Part shown: positions 1 through 12,254 of the stretch, piece after piece
Layout of the letters: each line of letters opens with the position of its first letter
Numbering within the stretch: the stretch's first letter is position 1
Source of the DNA: Pleurodeles waltl
Lineage: Eukaryota > Chordata > Amphibia > Caudata > Salamandridae
DNA length: 64,000 nucleotides
Direction: 5' to 3'
NCBI RefSeq assembly: GCF_031143425.1
Contig: NC_090446.1
Coordinates: 1,026,181,066-1,026,245,065 of the forward strand
Made by a program: the position numbers and the translations under genes
The notes under the pieces: generated by a model
Told to the model about the DNA's origin: nothing
What the model saw: the letters and a program-made list of their open reading frames with translations, nothing else
The model's database searches: none

Positions 1-1190
1 ATACAATTTAGTTACTATGTTTTGAAACTCTTTCTTGATCTCCTGCAAGTCTTTGTGGAATTCCTCATCATTTCACGGATGTCAGCCTTGGTCGCCAAGG
101 CCGTCCCACCAGGCATCACTGATTATGAGGGAGCCAGTGTCGCCATCTCCTCTGCATCTGAGGCGCTAGGTTTGGGGTTATGCTGGAGGAGCCAGGCTAT
201 GCTTGGGTCTTTAGGGTAGGTTTATTCTCTTAGAAGGCATTGAGGCACTTGCCAAGCAATAGCAAAGAAAGATGGTGGGGGGGTTCGCTGAATTAGTTTC
301 ACCGGCTCACTCTTTCCAGGAAGAAGTGGGGCACAATCTCCAATTTAGATTTGAATAGCTCTGCGATGAAGACAACCTCCTGTTGATTTAAGATCCTCTG
401 AATGAGCTCTCCAATGATGGAGCACCTCAACCAACCAGGCACTGGCCAGTTCAACTCATCACCCCAAAATGCCTTCCACCGCAAATGTCAAAGAAAAGCC
501 ACCTATCAACGTTTTAGCCAGATGAGCCTAGTTAGGAATCTACCTACATGCGCCCTTCAATGTTGCTTACTCCAATCAATTGCTTTCCCCCACTCCATGT
601 ACAGGCCCCCCGAGATCGGGGAACTGCCGCTCTGGGGGCCTCCGATCACAAAGCAAGAAGTGGGCCTCACCGCCAGGCCTGTCTGCTCAAATAAGGGCCC
701 ACCCTCCAGTGCAGTAAGGATCTCTCCTTTGTAGCACGGGCCATAGTGAGAAGCCCCCATCACCTCCTTTAAGTCACCCGTGTCCCGCAGTCTCAGCAGA
801 GGGTGGGGGGAATCAGAGATGTACACTAGCGACACTACCAGTATCTCCACAGGACTGTCTGACCATGGGGGCTTCAGGCGCAGTCACTGCCTCTGGCCGA
901 ATGTGCCGGTCCCATCTTAGTGAAAGGGAGCGGCCGAACCTGGGACTCAGGGATCAAGGCTAACTCCTTGGTCCCGGCATCTAGAGGATCCTCGTCATTC
1001 CTATTGTGTAGGGGGGAAGGGGCAAAGGTCCCCTACCTAAATCTGTTACCCTGTTCCTCACCTTTTGTATGGTCATTGTGGTGACTGGGGCCGTCACAAG
1101 AGAGCTTGGCGAGGACATGTCTACATGGGTCCTTGCCGCAGCCACATCTCTACAGAGCACTTTAAAGGCAGTCGTAGGAGAAGAAGGTGT
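1..1190 (-). mobile_element. LINE fragment: ORF1 start and 5' region (decayed)
   Basis: On the minus strand, below about position 170, a decayed reading frame encodes an ALATKADIREMM-like segment. After a one-base frame change it continues as FHKDLQEIKKEFQNIVTKL, a charged heptad-like helix typical of the coiled coil in LINE ORF1 proteins. The upstream stretch to about 1190 is G+C-richer non-coding DNA that ends abruptly against an A+T-rich block, as expected for a LINE 5' untranslated region. The element runs off the left edge of the window, so no polymerase is seen. The L1/Tx1 assignment is inference. A non-LINE coiled-coil pseudogene is possible. Confidence 0.4.
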
Positions 1191-1199
1191 TCAATGACA

Positions 1200-1560
1200 T
1201 TAACTCATTGAATATATAATAAGTAATTAAGCAAATATATTTAATTTATTAATAGCATTTCTTGAAGAGTAATTAAAAAATCCATGTTACAGCAACATTA
1301 TTATTTTTATTTAATATGTATTTTTTTTAAAAATACTGCGAAGTAAAATTATTTTTAATTTTAAAATGTTTAATTCTATTTGTAAATTAAGTATTATTAC
1401 AATTTAAAATAATGAAATGTTATATGTATAGTAAAATAAAATATATTTGGAAATATATATACTATATATATATTGTATATACTTTTATAATTTTAATTCA
1501 AAATAACTGCATTTATTTGACTTTATTAAGGAAATATTCAACATTGCTCTCCTATTTTAA
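1200..1560. other. A+T-rich spacer, no gene seen
   Basis: This is a strongly A+T-rich stretch with runs of T and alternating TA (for example around 1435-1480). No coding potential or element ends are visible. It separates the LINE fragment from ordinary intergenic sequence. Confidence 0.6.
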
Positions 1561-1722
1561 GTCCCTGCCTCCATTATATTCAATGGGATGTGTTGCAATA
1601 GCTGTGATTGGCCATCTGTGCTGTGTGACCTACTCCAATCATGGGCCGAAGTACATTTACTACTGTTTTATCAGCTTAAGGCTGTAGTAACTTTTGAAGT
1701 ACAGTTTATGAACAGAAACAAG

Positions 1723-1749
1723 AGTGTGTGTGTGTGTGTGTGTGTGTGT
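1723..1749. repeat. (TG)n microsatellite
   Basis: An uninterrupted TG dinucleotide run of about 13 units in non-coding sequence. Confidence 0.9.
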
Positions 1750-2741
1750 CAGCCTGTCCCTCCCTATGCCCCTTCTTACTTCTCCCTAACTGCTTCCCAT
1801 TTTGTACTAAGTATTTTCCAGTTTCCATCCACTTCCCTTTGTCTCCCCCAAATTTAGTACTAAAAAATGTTCTGAGTGTGGATGTCTCCTTCACCATGGT
1901 GGAGATCTCTGCACAGAAAAGATAGGAGAGGTTGAGGCGAAGGTTTTCACTCATAGGTTAGTGAACCGCGGTTTGAAGTACATGAGTAATTTTACTGTAT
2001 TACTACTTCAAGTACCACAAAGTGGGCATTATGATTAGGCCTGCATGTTATCATTATCCTCCAGACAGAAGCTTAAGATGGAGGACATGGATACTGGACA
2101 GGAGGCCCAAAGAAGGGGCTTAATATTTGTTTTCTTTCATTCCCTCAAATGTCTGTACTAGGATTATATACAAATCACTATCACTGCTTTCAAATTAAAC
2201 CATCAAGACGTATCACCGCCTCATGAGTCATTGCATATAAAAATCAAAACAAAAAGTGTTCTGAAACAACAACTTTTTGTCTCATCTTACAAGTTAAATT
2301 GCTGTACAAATATTTTTAGGCTTTTCCTACTCAATAAGAAGCCAACTTTGAGGAATCACACCCTTTTATAGTTAGCCAAACCATTACACTGCTTTTTCAG
2401 CTGCATGGCAAAATATTGAACACAAACGTATAGATCTGCAAGTGTAGACTGTAAGATATCGACTTCCACAATTCTTTTAAGGTAAGCGTATATATGAAGC
2501 GCATATGTACGCAGCTATACAATTCTATACTGTTCTAATTCCATTTCTACGTAGCTTGGCGAAATTGTGCAAATTGATAGCTTGCATTCAAAACTGTTGC
2601 ACGTCGGTGTTTAAACATTTAGATTGTAGCATCTCGCACAACACTTGGTCCCATTATTTATTTGTTGAGCTATCTTCTTAGCATCCAATATGTAAGTATT
2701 CCAACAATGTTTAAGACTACTGTTATAAAAACAATGTAGAT

Positions 2742-3145
2742 CAGTGGTTCCCAAACTGTGCGCCGCGGCTCCTTGGTGCGCCGTCAAAATTAGCCAGGGG
2801 TGCCGCACACAGTCTGGAAACCACTCGGAGGTGCTTTTAATCGGTAGCTTTTCACCGTGGTTTTGGAAACAAAACCCCCTGCATTAATTATTGTGACCAG
2901 CGGAGGGCGCCAAAGTACCATTAATAATATCCCTATGACAAAAGAAAAGAAATAATTTAAAATAAATGGTTTTCAGGAACCTGAACGAGAGAATTAAGAA
3001 GTCAAACTGTAAATAGTGTAGGTACAGGTACAGGCTGGGATTACGTTCCCCCACCCGCCAAAAAAAAGTAACATAATGGGGAGCCGTGGCCAACACGGCC
3101 AATAGGTCAAAGGAGCCGGGGATCGAAAAAGTTTGGGAACCACTG
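2742..3145. mobile_element. Non-autonomous hAT-like element with perfect 8-bp target duplication
   Basis: The 404-bp element begins CAGTGGTTCCCAAACT and ends in the inverse, AGTTTGGGAACCACTG. This matches the CAG-GGTTC type termini of hAT transposons. It is flanked by identical 8-bp direct repeats ATGTAGAT at 2734-2741 and 3146-3153, the target duplication length of the hAT superfamily. No transposase is encoded inside, so it would need one supplied from elsewhere. The perfect duplication and well-kept termini suggest a fairly recent insertion. Confidence 0.85.
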
Positions 3146-3703
3146 ATGTAGATCCTTCTTGTAATTCTAGCTTTAACCTAAGTCTCGCTCGTCATTCTAG
3201 GGTATGTATCACTTTTTATAAGATCACAGAGTCCAGGCAAACCCTAATCTGGTGGCTGTACTCAATATTTCATTAAGGCACGATCTGATAAAATACTGGG
3301 TGGGACAACATCAAACTGGTTTAAGGTGGGACGGACTTGTCAAGCAGCTTCATTGTAAAATTGTGACAAGGGCTCCAAAATGATCTAATTGACTTCTACA
3401 CTTGTGGCTCATTCTGAAATGCTGTAAAGGTCAGAAATACTTTTTGCATTAAATGGTCCCAACACTGGCTTCTTATTGTATGCACTGCAGCTGTTACAGA
3501 TAATCACCTATGCCCAGCTGTGATCAACGTGGTCGAACACTTGGAAATAATCGTCTCTGTAAAAGAAGCGGTTGCACATATCTTTACATAGGGACAGTTT
3601 CTCCAGAAATAAGGGGGTCATTATATTATCCACAGTGTGCAACCTTTTCTAAAACCAGATTGTTTAAGCAGCAGAGTATTACTAGCCTGGACTCAAGTTA
3701 TTA

Positions 3704-4219
3704 AGGGGCATATTTAAGAGCCCCTAGCGCCTCCTTGCTCCTCATTAGCTTCATTATTTTTTACGCTAATGTGGCCCAACGAGGCCAATCTCCCGCGCCA
3801 TGTTTACAAAGTGGCTCAATGCTCTCATTGCGCCACTTTGTAACCCTTTGTGCTACATTATTCCTGTGCCAGACATAATGTACGCAAAGGGGGTGTTCCC
3901 CCGTTAGGAAGGCCAACAAAAGTGGCACAAGTAAATCAAACAGATTTCCTGGCACCATTTTTTCAGCCACTTTTAACGCCTGATCAGGGCAGGCTTTAAA
4001 AGGGGACACACCATTGTTTATAATGAGACCGTATGTTCTCTGCAGAAGTAGTGCCAAAATGTTGGCGCTACTCCTGCAGAGTACATCAATAGTGTGATAA
4101 ACAATTACGCTATAGCCCCTTACCCTGCGCCATGGTGCGCCGTAGTTTATACAGCACACACATGGTGGCGGTAGGTGGGAGGTAAAGGGTGCAGTGCCAT
4201 TTTTCTTAAATATGCCCCT
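3704..4219. mobile_element. MITE with inverted ends (AGGGGCATATTTAAGA)
   Basis: The ends are inverted copies: AGGGGCATATTTAAGA at 3704-3719 and TCTTAAATATGCCCCT at 4204-4219. The interior is about 480 bp, G+C-richer than its surroundings and without a credible protein. Flanks are A/T (left TTA, right AAA), and no convincing target duplication could be set. The superfamily is not recognised from the ends alone. Confidence 0.7.
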
Positions 4220-5459
4220 AAATCGTTCACCAACTGCTTGCTCTAAGCATCAAACAGACAAGCATTCTGTAGTTAGAGGGGACAGATAGAGCCCTTTGTT
4301 TGAAACGATGTACTAAAAAACTTTCTTTACAGTTTATAGGGATTGTCTCAATTTCTAGCACTTATGAAAATCAGGTAGTCTACAGCAAAACCCGAACTTT
4401 AGGTTCTAGTTTAGTAAGAATGATTATGTGTGCCTTTATGTCCTGTGGCCATAAAGAATTTAAAGACAGTAATAAAGTTCAACAACGAGGATTAACTGAA
4501 GTTTATTATGATGTACACTATGCTGAATCATTCAACAATTAATCAGATTCTAAAATGCATCTTTTCAGATTTTAATAAATATTAATTTTCCATGTCGTTT
4601 TAAAACCATAAATTCGTTTCCCAATAGCCTATTATTAGTTGGCAATATAACAAAGTACGGCTATATACTGTACACATACTCAAACGTTTCCACCCAGTAT
4701 CCACACTCCCTTCTCAAAACGTTCCACCGAAAATGCCTCCATGAAGTGCCAAGACCATATTATATCTTATCTCTCTCCCATCAGTTTGACGTATCAAAAA
4801 TCTCTTATCCTATGTCATGTCTGAAGAGTGAAGTGCCAAATTCTAAAAAAATTGCACATACCACAAGTGTGAACGGCTGTGTGAATCAATCTGCATATAC
4901 TTCCCAACTTTGATAAACCAATGGTTTATTCTAATTCCCTATGCTTATCTAAAATTCAAAGAGACGTCACCCCAGGAAGTTAATAATACCACAAGTTAAC
5001 ACACATTGTATATTTCCCTATAGAATGCAAAATATTCCTGTCATAATATGGCAATAACCCGGCGAAGGTCTTTCTTAACTAAAAAGACCATCCTTAAGGT
5101 TTTTTTTTATTACCCTTTTTAAAGCGGGGTTCCCCTTCTTAACCACTATTACTTCATGTACCCCCTTTTTATTTAAAAGGCCCTCTTCCCTCCTTCCATG
5201 CCCCTTCTAAAGCTCCTCCTCCCGTTCTACTCCCTATTTTTTTACACCCGTCTTAGTCTCTTTACCAATGTTCTTCCTCATTTTTTAACAAACCACTTAC
5301 CCTCCCTCCTGCTTTACTTCATTTTACAAATCCCCTTCCTTTCACACTTTTACTCCTGCTTTACTTCTTTTTTATTTACAAACCCCTTACTCTCTCTCTC
5401 CCACTTTAATGCCACGTTTTGCAAATCCCTTACTCAGTCTCTCGCTTTACTCCTTTTTT
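4220..5459. other. No gene seen; pyrimidine-rich stretch near the end
   Basis: No coding region or element end is supported here. From about 5170 to 5470 the plus strand is very rich in C and T, and the open frames it contains are low-complexity by-products of that composition. Confidence 0.5.
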
Positions 5460-6210
5460 CCTGCACAAATGCCATATTACCCCTTTGTTAGGAGGAGGAG
5501 GACTTACCCGGTGCGCTGGAACTCTTCTCACTTCGAAGACAGGATCACAGCACTATGGCACTCGGGGAAAAAGAAAGAGAAATGAAGACTACAGAAATTA
5601 AAAACAAAAATACGACAGAAACAGGGACAGAAGGAGAAGAGCATCAAAAGCAAAGGCAGGCTCTCTGATGTCTTCTTCCAGGAACCTGACATAATGAAGC
5701 GGAATGGGAGCGAGGAGCAAGAAGACTGAAGGATTTGCTGCATCAACCCAGAAGTGCCTTGGAACCTGTGACACGTATCACCAGGAGAGATCCAAGGAAG
5801 ACCTACTGCATCACAGTATTATATGCACAGGAGTTGGAGGTTAGGGAAGGCAAACACTAACAGCCAAGTGCCTCCCAGTCCAGGAAGGGACTGTACCTGC
5901 ACTTGGCCCTTGCCACATTGTTAAAGGAATATGGCTTTCCCAGGTGGGAGCAAGGGTGCGGGATTGGTTGTGCAGTATTGCGGGGGCTCTAGTGTCCTCC
6001 CCAGCCCAGCAGCATGTAAATGAACAAGCCAAACACAGAGCTTTGTAATAGGCGTCTATATTCCTCAACACACTATTGCGCCATCCCCACGCATTGCGTC
6101 ATTACTTTTATACCACACCTTAACACCTCCCATCCATTACGTAAATCCTGTCTAGAGCCCACCCAGTACCTCAGGGGCTCTAGTGCCCATAATTTAAAAG
6201 ACACTTCATC
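5460..6210 (-). mobile_element. LTR-like segment of a Gypsy-type element, minus orientation
   Basis: This segment lies directly downstream (minus sense) of the decayed integrase at 6390-6920, where the 3' LTR of a Gypsy element should be. Reading minus, a purine-rich tract near 6215-6230 precedes a TGTC start, fitting a polypurine tract followed by an LTR. A TATA-box-like sequence (TATAAAAG) lies at 6105-6112, about 100 bp into the LTR. A related but diverged sequence with the same landmarks occurs at about 56330-56530, so it is a repeat family. The far end near 5460 is approximate, and no second LTR is seen. Confidence 0.5.
6105..6112 (-). promoter_or_regulatory. TATA box of the LTR promoter
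   Basis: The minus-strand octamer TATAAAAG lies inside the putative LTR, roughly 100 bp from its predicted TG start, a usual place for an LTR promoter. Activity is not shown by sequence alone. Confidence 0.4.
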
Positions 6211-6389
6211 CCCGCTTTTCTTATATAAAAAGTACAAACAACATTTAGCATCATATTTTCTCAATGAGCCGTTGAGGTGTTCATACTGACCTGCCAGATG
6301 GGGTTCTATGAGGTAGTTGAGGTGTACCCACATTGGACTTTACGGACATAGGTGCAGGTGTGTGATCTGTACATTCATCTGGGGTAGCC

Positions 6390-6920
6390 TCACTTGTGAT
6401 CTCTGGAGCTAACGAACAGGGTTAGAGGTAGATGTTTGAAGTGTGATGACTTCCGTGCAATGGATTTTCTAGGATGAAGCCTTGTCACCATGTGTCCTTT
6501 GCAAGTGACGACCCTCAAAGGGTCAGCAGCAAACCTTGTCTGTTTTTTGCTTTGGTTTCTGTTCGACCAGTACCAAGTCCCCTTTCTCAAAGCCTGTTTC
6601 CTGGGCACATCGGTGTTGATCGGCATATGTTTTTAGTTTGCACTTTTGAGAAATGTTCATGACACGCACCTTATTGGCATTCACCGATTGGCTCGATGTC
6701 CATTGTGGTAGTTTGGTTCAGATGGCTCTCCCAAATAGCAAGGTGGCAGGGCTCTCACCAGTTGTGGAGTGAGGAATTGATTAATAGACATGAAGTGCTG
6801 GGCATAGGGCTTGACTTAGATTGAGTCCTTCCATCAATACTCGCTGAATTAATCTCTTTAGGGTGCCATTAAATCATTCTACTACACCTTTGGTTTGGGG
6901 CCAGAGAGTTGTAATCTTTT
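6390..6920 (-). pseudogene. Ty3/Gypsy-type integrase, C-terminal part, decayed
   Basis: The minus strand encodes the end of a retroelement integrase. Landmarks in order are a GVVE motif followed by FNGTLKRLIQ (the glutamate region of the D,D-E catalytic core), then SIPHSTTGESPATLLFGRA (the typical block following it), then a basic C-terminal domain ending SRKSSHFKHLPLT-like. At least three in-frame stops interrupt it: one just after GVVE, one before SIPHSTTGE and one after LLFGRA. The copy is therefore dead. Integrase inserts the cDNA of the element into chromosomal DNA. Reverse transcriptase, RNase H and gag are not found upstream in the window, because the sequence changes to a LINE by about 7030. 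Its position next to the LTR-like segment at 5460-6210 supports a single truncated Gypsy insertion. Confidence 0.7.
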
Positions 6921-7029
6921 GATATCTTTTAAGCATCAAAAGATTAATTTTAATTTTAAAGCAGCTGAGAGAGAAGACCCTACACTTTGAAATGCATGGT
7001 AACAAGCGCTAAATGAATCCAGCGATGAC

Positions 7030-8735
7030 AAAAAGTTAATCATCCCAGAGCTTTTTCAGCCAAGCCACAGAGGCCCACAAAACGAGCCAGCTGGTAGGCA
7101 TCGGAACTCAGCACATCAAAACGCAAATTTAAAAAGCTGGGAACAAGTTAGCAGACCAACAAAAACAACACTGGTGTGCCATCTACAAAACAGCCCTAAA
7201 AGAGTTCCACCACCAGTTCAAAAGCGCAAAAAAGAAGACCAAGACACCCTGGCTCGAGAACAGCTCCAATCAAACCAAAGAACTCTTCACCATCATTAGA
7301 GAATTCACCTGCCCATCTGCCAAACAGAACCCTATCCTGCCTTTCCAAGAACTCTGTGACTCCCTCACCAACCACTTCCACAAAATAACAACCATCTATA
7401 GGAACAACCACCCTATCTCCCTCCCACCGTTCCCAGCCAAAGTCCTAGAGAAAGCCATCAACCTCCAACTTACAGAGCATCTGGGGAAAAAAACTGTTGG
7501 ACCGTTACCAATCGGGCTTCAGAGCCAATCATAGCACCAAGACAGCCCTCATCGCTGCCACAGATTACATCTGAGCCCTTCTCGACAGCCATCCTCATCC
7601 TTCTGGATTTCTCCACAGCCTTCAACACCATCTCCCACCACACGCTCATCAACCGAGGCCACCAAATTGCAATCACTGCATGCATCCTTCCTCACAGGAT
7701 ACACCCAGAGAGTCAGACTCCCTTCCTTCTCCTCTCAACCCAAGCACACCATCTGCGGAGTACCCCCAAAGCTCAGCTCTCAACCCAACTCTCTTCAACA
7801 TCTACATGAAACCTCTCTCAGACATTGTCAGATCCCAACACATCAACATTATCTCCTGCGCTGATGACACACAGCTCATCCTCTCCCTCTCAGGGGACCC
7901 CATATCAGCAAAGACCAACTTCCACAACTGCATGAAAGACAACTGCCTGAAACTCAACATAGACAAAACAGAAGTGCTGATGTTCAGCAGACACACTGCC
8001 CTTTATAGCGACTTAGATGGCCAACACATCTAGGACCGACCCATACGCTGAAGGAACATGCCTGCTACCTCAGTTTCATCCTGGACACTTAACCCTCCAT
8101 GAAACGTCAGGTCAACTCTGTCCCCGCAGTCTGCTTCCTCACCCTCCGCATGCTCCAGAAAATCGTCAGATGGCTCCCCATCAATACCCAGAAAATGTTA
8201 ACGCAGACTCTCATCACCAGTCAACTTGACTGTGGCAATGCTCAATATGTCGGCACCACCACCAAACTCAGGCAGAGACTCCAGTCCTCCCAGACTGCAG
8301 TAGCCAGACTGATCCTCAACCTGCCCAAAAGTACAAACATCACCCAGCTCCTAAGAAACCTCCACTGGTTCCTCGTCCAGAAAAGATGCCACTTCAAGCT
8401 CCTCACCCATGCCTACAAAGCCTTACACGATCAAGGCCCAGCCTACCTGAACCCCTGCCTGAACTTCCACCTACGGGACAGAAACCGCTGCTCCGCACAC
8501 CACGCCCTCGCACTGACACCCTTCATCTGCCGCAGCTGCTGTGAAGGCTTCTTTGCCTATCTTGCTGCCAAAATCTGAAAAGACCTGCCCTTCCACCTCC
8601 GCACAACACCCTCACTGAATCCACTTAGGAAGGGACTCAAGACCTTGTTCTTCAACTGAATCCAGCAGCACAGTGCCTGTATACTCCTTGGGGTGATTAG
8701 TCGCGCTATATAAATAGGTCTGATTTGATTTTCAG
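7030..8735 (+). mobile_element. L2-like LINE, 3' half, decayed (reverse transcriptase)
   Basis: The plus strand carries a frameshifted reverse-transcriptase open frame of a non-LTR retrotransposon. From about 7490 the finger/palm part is readable (YQSGFRANHSTKTALIAATD). Around 7850-7870 the catalytic box reads ADDTQLI, preceded by C instead of the usual Y. From 8099 to 8576 the C-terminal part is open for 159 residues, with the LHWFLVQKRCHFKLLTHAYKAL block common to L2/CR1/Rex-type LINEs. The tail GCGCTATATAAATA at about 8702-8720, followed by a TGATT-rich end, is the usual 3' end of L2-type elements. Stops and frame changes across 7500-8100 make it inactive. The endonuclease is missing, so the copy is 5' truncated. 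The exact clade (L2 versus Rex1/CR1) is inference. Confidence 0.75.
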
Positions 8736-8745
8736 AAACAGGTGC

Positions 8746-9450
8746 TATATTTGTCCCATTACCAAACTAGGGGAAATCATTAAGTGAGGGACAGGAACTG
8801 TATTAGGCAGTTACCTGCCCAGTCCCCACTCTAAGATGTATCTGTGCCTCACTTAGGTTTGCTCTCGCTTTTTGCTTGTTGTCTCTGTTTTGGCCTTCTT
8901 TTGTCACTGTATTTTGTCTAATCTTTTGCTGCTTTTCGCATTTGTTGTTTGCCTTGATCTACTTTTGTAAGTCACTTTTTTCTTGCTCTCCCATCTCATA
9001 GTCTTCACTCTCACTACTTTTTGCATTGCTCTTTGCCTTATCCTTATCATTTACTCTTTTGTAACTTGCTGTTTTCTGCCTGTTTGCTCGCCTTCTCTCA
9101 CTAATCCCAGGGCTGTAAGCCTCCGCTCTCTCTTGCTTCTAAGCGTGCTCTCAAACTTCATTTGCACTTCTTGCACTTCTTGACGCTTTTTGAATGAGCC
9201 CTTTTGTGCCACCTTTTTCTCTATGCTTGTTTCTATTTGCTTCCTTTTCTGCCACTTTTCCACTTTTTCGCTGTTTTGATTTTCTTTTCCATTCTTTTGC
9301 AGTTTTTATCCCTCTCTTTTCCTTTCCTCACCTCCCTTTGTGCTCCATACCTACTTCCTGACTTCACCATCTTCCACCTCCCACACCCCCTCCCGCTACC
9401 CACTCCCAGGACCTATTTAATGGCAACTGCAGTGTGGATGCAGACTTGAT
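8746..9450. other. Pyrimidine-rich spacer, no gene seen
   Basis: The plus strand is T/C-rich with many CTTT and TTTTG words, which creates hydrophobic-looking but meaningless open frames. No element ends are recognised. Confidence 0.5.
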
Positions 9451-9634
9451 GCTGGTGCACTAAATGTTTGCCAAAGGCAAGTTTGTCAATGCACCATCCA
9501 CACCCTGCGCCGGGAGCAATGGTCCTACATCCCCCCACCACCACCCCACCATTAACCTTCAAGTTTTCATGTACATACACATCCAACTCTCACCATTACC
9601 ACACTGACACTCACATACATCTGCCATCACCCCC

Positions 9635-9690
9635 CTACACACACACACACACACACACACATACAGACACACACACACTCACACATCACC
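9635..9690. repeat. (CA)n microsatellite, interrupted
   Basis: An ACAC run with a few GACAC interruptions, lying near the 5' side of the second LINE. Confidence 0.85.
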
Positions 9691-9944
9691 AAAGCCATCA
9701 CCCCGGCTACAAAATAGCAAGGCTAGACAGATTCCACAAGCCAGGATGTGGAATTGCTATTATCTACAAGAACGCCATCAGCTGCACTCCATAAACATGT
9801 CGTCCACCAACATGGAACATCTGTCATTCAAGCTTCACGTCATAGCTAACTTGCCCTGAGCAACACTCTCATCTACAGACCACTAGCAACATGCACCAAC
9901 ATCAACATCATTGACACCATTGCAGACTTTGTTACAGAAGGATT

Positions 9945-10007
9945 GGGACTGCTGTCTCTTCTCATTGGCTAGCTTTATGTCAGCCAATGAGAAGAGGTAG
10001 CAGTCCC
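9945..10007. repeat. 26-bp near-perfect hairpin
   Basis: Left arm 9945-9970 and right arm 9982-10007 are inverted copies matching at 24 of 26 positions, separated by an 11-base loop. The arms begin GGGACTGCT. The hairpin sits at the start of a segment that interrupts the LINE endonuclease reading, so it may mark the end of a nested element. Confidence 0.75.
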
Positions 10008-12254
10008 TCACTCATCACAGAGTGGAATGAGGTCAGTGGGTCTGCTCACCCCATCCCATTTTGTGATGAGGTGTCACAACACTCGCCCTGGGCACTTAAG
10101 AGCAAAAAAATTGAAGCGCCCAAGCCAATCCAGAAAGCTCCCCCTCACCATGATGGGTATGATCTTGAGGAACGTTTCCCAGGCTGTGGAGGTCACACCC
10201 ACAAGTCTGTAAAATCCTCAGTCTGGCAAAGTTCAGCTGAGACAGTCCGGCACCTGCACATTTAGTGCATGTCTATCTCCTGGCTGCCTGACCTGAACAA
10301 GAAGAGTGTTTGTCAGGCTGACCTTTGCTCAGACACTCTTCTTGCCAGGAAAAGGGTGGGCAGACAGAAGGGCTGCAGCTGCCTCCTAAACTGTATCTTC
10401 AACATCTTTGATAACTTTAGAGTCAACCAACCCTCACCAGTCACTTGGAAAGCCCACACCCTTGTCAATTTCAGCATTCCCTTCCCGTTTCAAAGTACAC
10501 ACACCACCACCAGACTAGACTGCAGGAACATGAAAAGCATCCTAGACAACGACTTGAAAACCTCTCTCGACGCACATCAATCTGAACACAGCAACTGCCA
10601 CCTAGAAGCCATCAAGAATGTTACTAATGGTATCACTGTCTGTTCTGACTCCCTGGCCCCTCAACTCAAGCACAGCAATATAACAAGATCCAGACCCTGA
10701 GGCAATTGACACACATAAAACTCAGCATAAAGCACCACTGCCACCAACCGGAGCGCAGATGTAGAATGAGCCAAGACAACATAAACAGGAGGACATTCAA
10801 ATCAGTCCTTAGAAGATACCATCAACTGATTCAGACAGCTAAATCTATCGCATTGATGCTAGCACACACAGAAGGAAAGAACTCTTTGCCATAGTGAAAT
10901 ATTTCACCTGACCACCAGCTGCCTTCAACTCGAGTACAACCATGCAGGAACTCCTCAACAATCTCTCAGTTGTTTAGCAACAAATTCCCCACCATTTGCG
11001 GCAACTTCAGCCCACGATCAGACCCAACAGAATTTGCCATCCAGCTGCCAATCTGCATCACCCTGGATGACACCACAACTATAGACCAATCTCCCTGCTA
11101 TTGTACCCAGCCAAGGTAGTGGAGAATATCATCAACAGATGCCTCACCAAATACCGCAATGACCACCATCTCCTCAACACGATTCAGTCAGGATTCAGAC
11201 CCAAAGACAGCACTGAAATTGCCCTCCTCACCACCACCACTTATGATATTACACCAAAGCATTCATCCTCCTGGAACACTCTGCAGTGTTTAACACCATC
11301 TTCCACCCCATTCTCAACCAATGCCTGCATGACAACAGAATCCAAGGACCCACACTTTGCTGGATATGCTTCTTCCTGATTGGAAGAACACTGTCAGTCA
11401 GTCTGGTTCCCTGCTCTTCTAAAGTCCACGACCTCATCTGTGGAGACCTGCAAGAATACTCCCTGAGTTCGACCCTCTTCAGTGCTTACATGTTCCTTTT
11501 TGCCTCTCAGCATCATCCACTCTCACAACATCAATGTCCTTTCCTATGCCAGTGACACACAGCTCACTTTTTCTCATGGAAATTAGAACTCTGCTGGAAC
11601 TCTGGTTGGCTAACCAACCAATCCTTAACAGAGAGCAGAAAAGACCTTCTCCTGTTTTCACCTAAGAATGAAACAAAATAACCCAGATACACAGAGACAA
11701 AGCTTTCAGATAGTATAATCCCTAAAGTGTATGTAACTGTTGCATTCACTAGATGTCCTTTATTCTATCATTGTCTGCATTGCATTTTTCACCATTGTAA
11801 ATCATTTGTTTGTAACTCATTTCTGTTACGTTTCAATGGAAGAAAGCACGAGTCACTATTTCACCATCCTATGTTCACTTTCATAAAATGTCCGTGTTAC
11901 CCTCTTTCCTCTCTTGGGTCAGTGTCCTCTCTTGCATACTGATTGGAGTCCCGACTTTCCCGACCATTTCACCGCGACTTGGAGAAGCGAGATTTTGCCC
12001 GGCTCTGGGGCTTCAAAAAATAATTTACTGACCTTGTAATTTGTGGAGCGATCTTACTTCCACGGACTGTTTTACGGTTTGATGGTAATGGGAAATCCTC
12101 TAAATGGAGGAAAAACAACCAGTGAAGCTCGCTCCACTGCCCTATCTCTGTGGCTAAGAAAAATCCACCAGTGGATTCTGCTCTGTATATAAAACTTTCA
12201 CCAGAAATCAACAGATTTCCTATTACCAGTGCTTTAAAAGGGCAGGTACTGCCC

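Larger units (their letters stand above)
9460..11680 (+). mobile_element. Second L2-like LINE, decayed (endonuclease remnant plus reverse transcriptase)
   Basis: This is a second, more complete but badly decayed non-LTR element in the same orientation as 7030-8735. At about 9710-9790 the frame reads KIARLDRFHKPGCGIAIIYK, an endonuclease-domain block. At about 10400-10500 it resumes with an FNIFDNFRVNQPSPVTWKAH-like segment, also endonuclease C-terminal in type. Near 11090-11230 the reverse-transcriptase entry block appears (PAKVVENIINRCLTKY, then IQSGFRPKDSTEIALL). The catalytic box near 11540-11565 has decayed to YASDTQL, losing the first aspartate of YADD. Many stops and frameshifts interrupt it. 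An apparent insertion of about 430 bp, starting with the hairpin at 9945-10007, splits the endonuclease. Confidence 0.65.

Noticed and set aside
5198..5491. Hydrophobic leucine/phenylalanine-rich frame resembling a membrane protein
   Set aside because: The sequence is simply pyrimidine-rich and the frame has no start context, family or conservation that can be seen.
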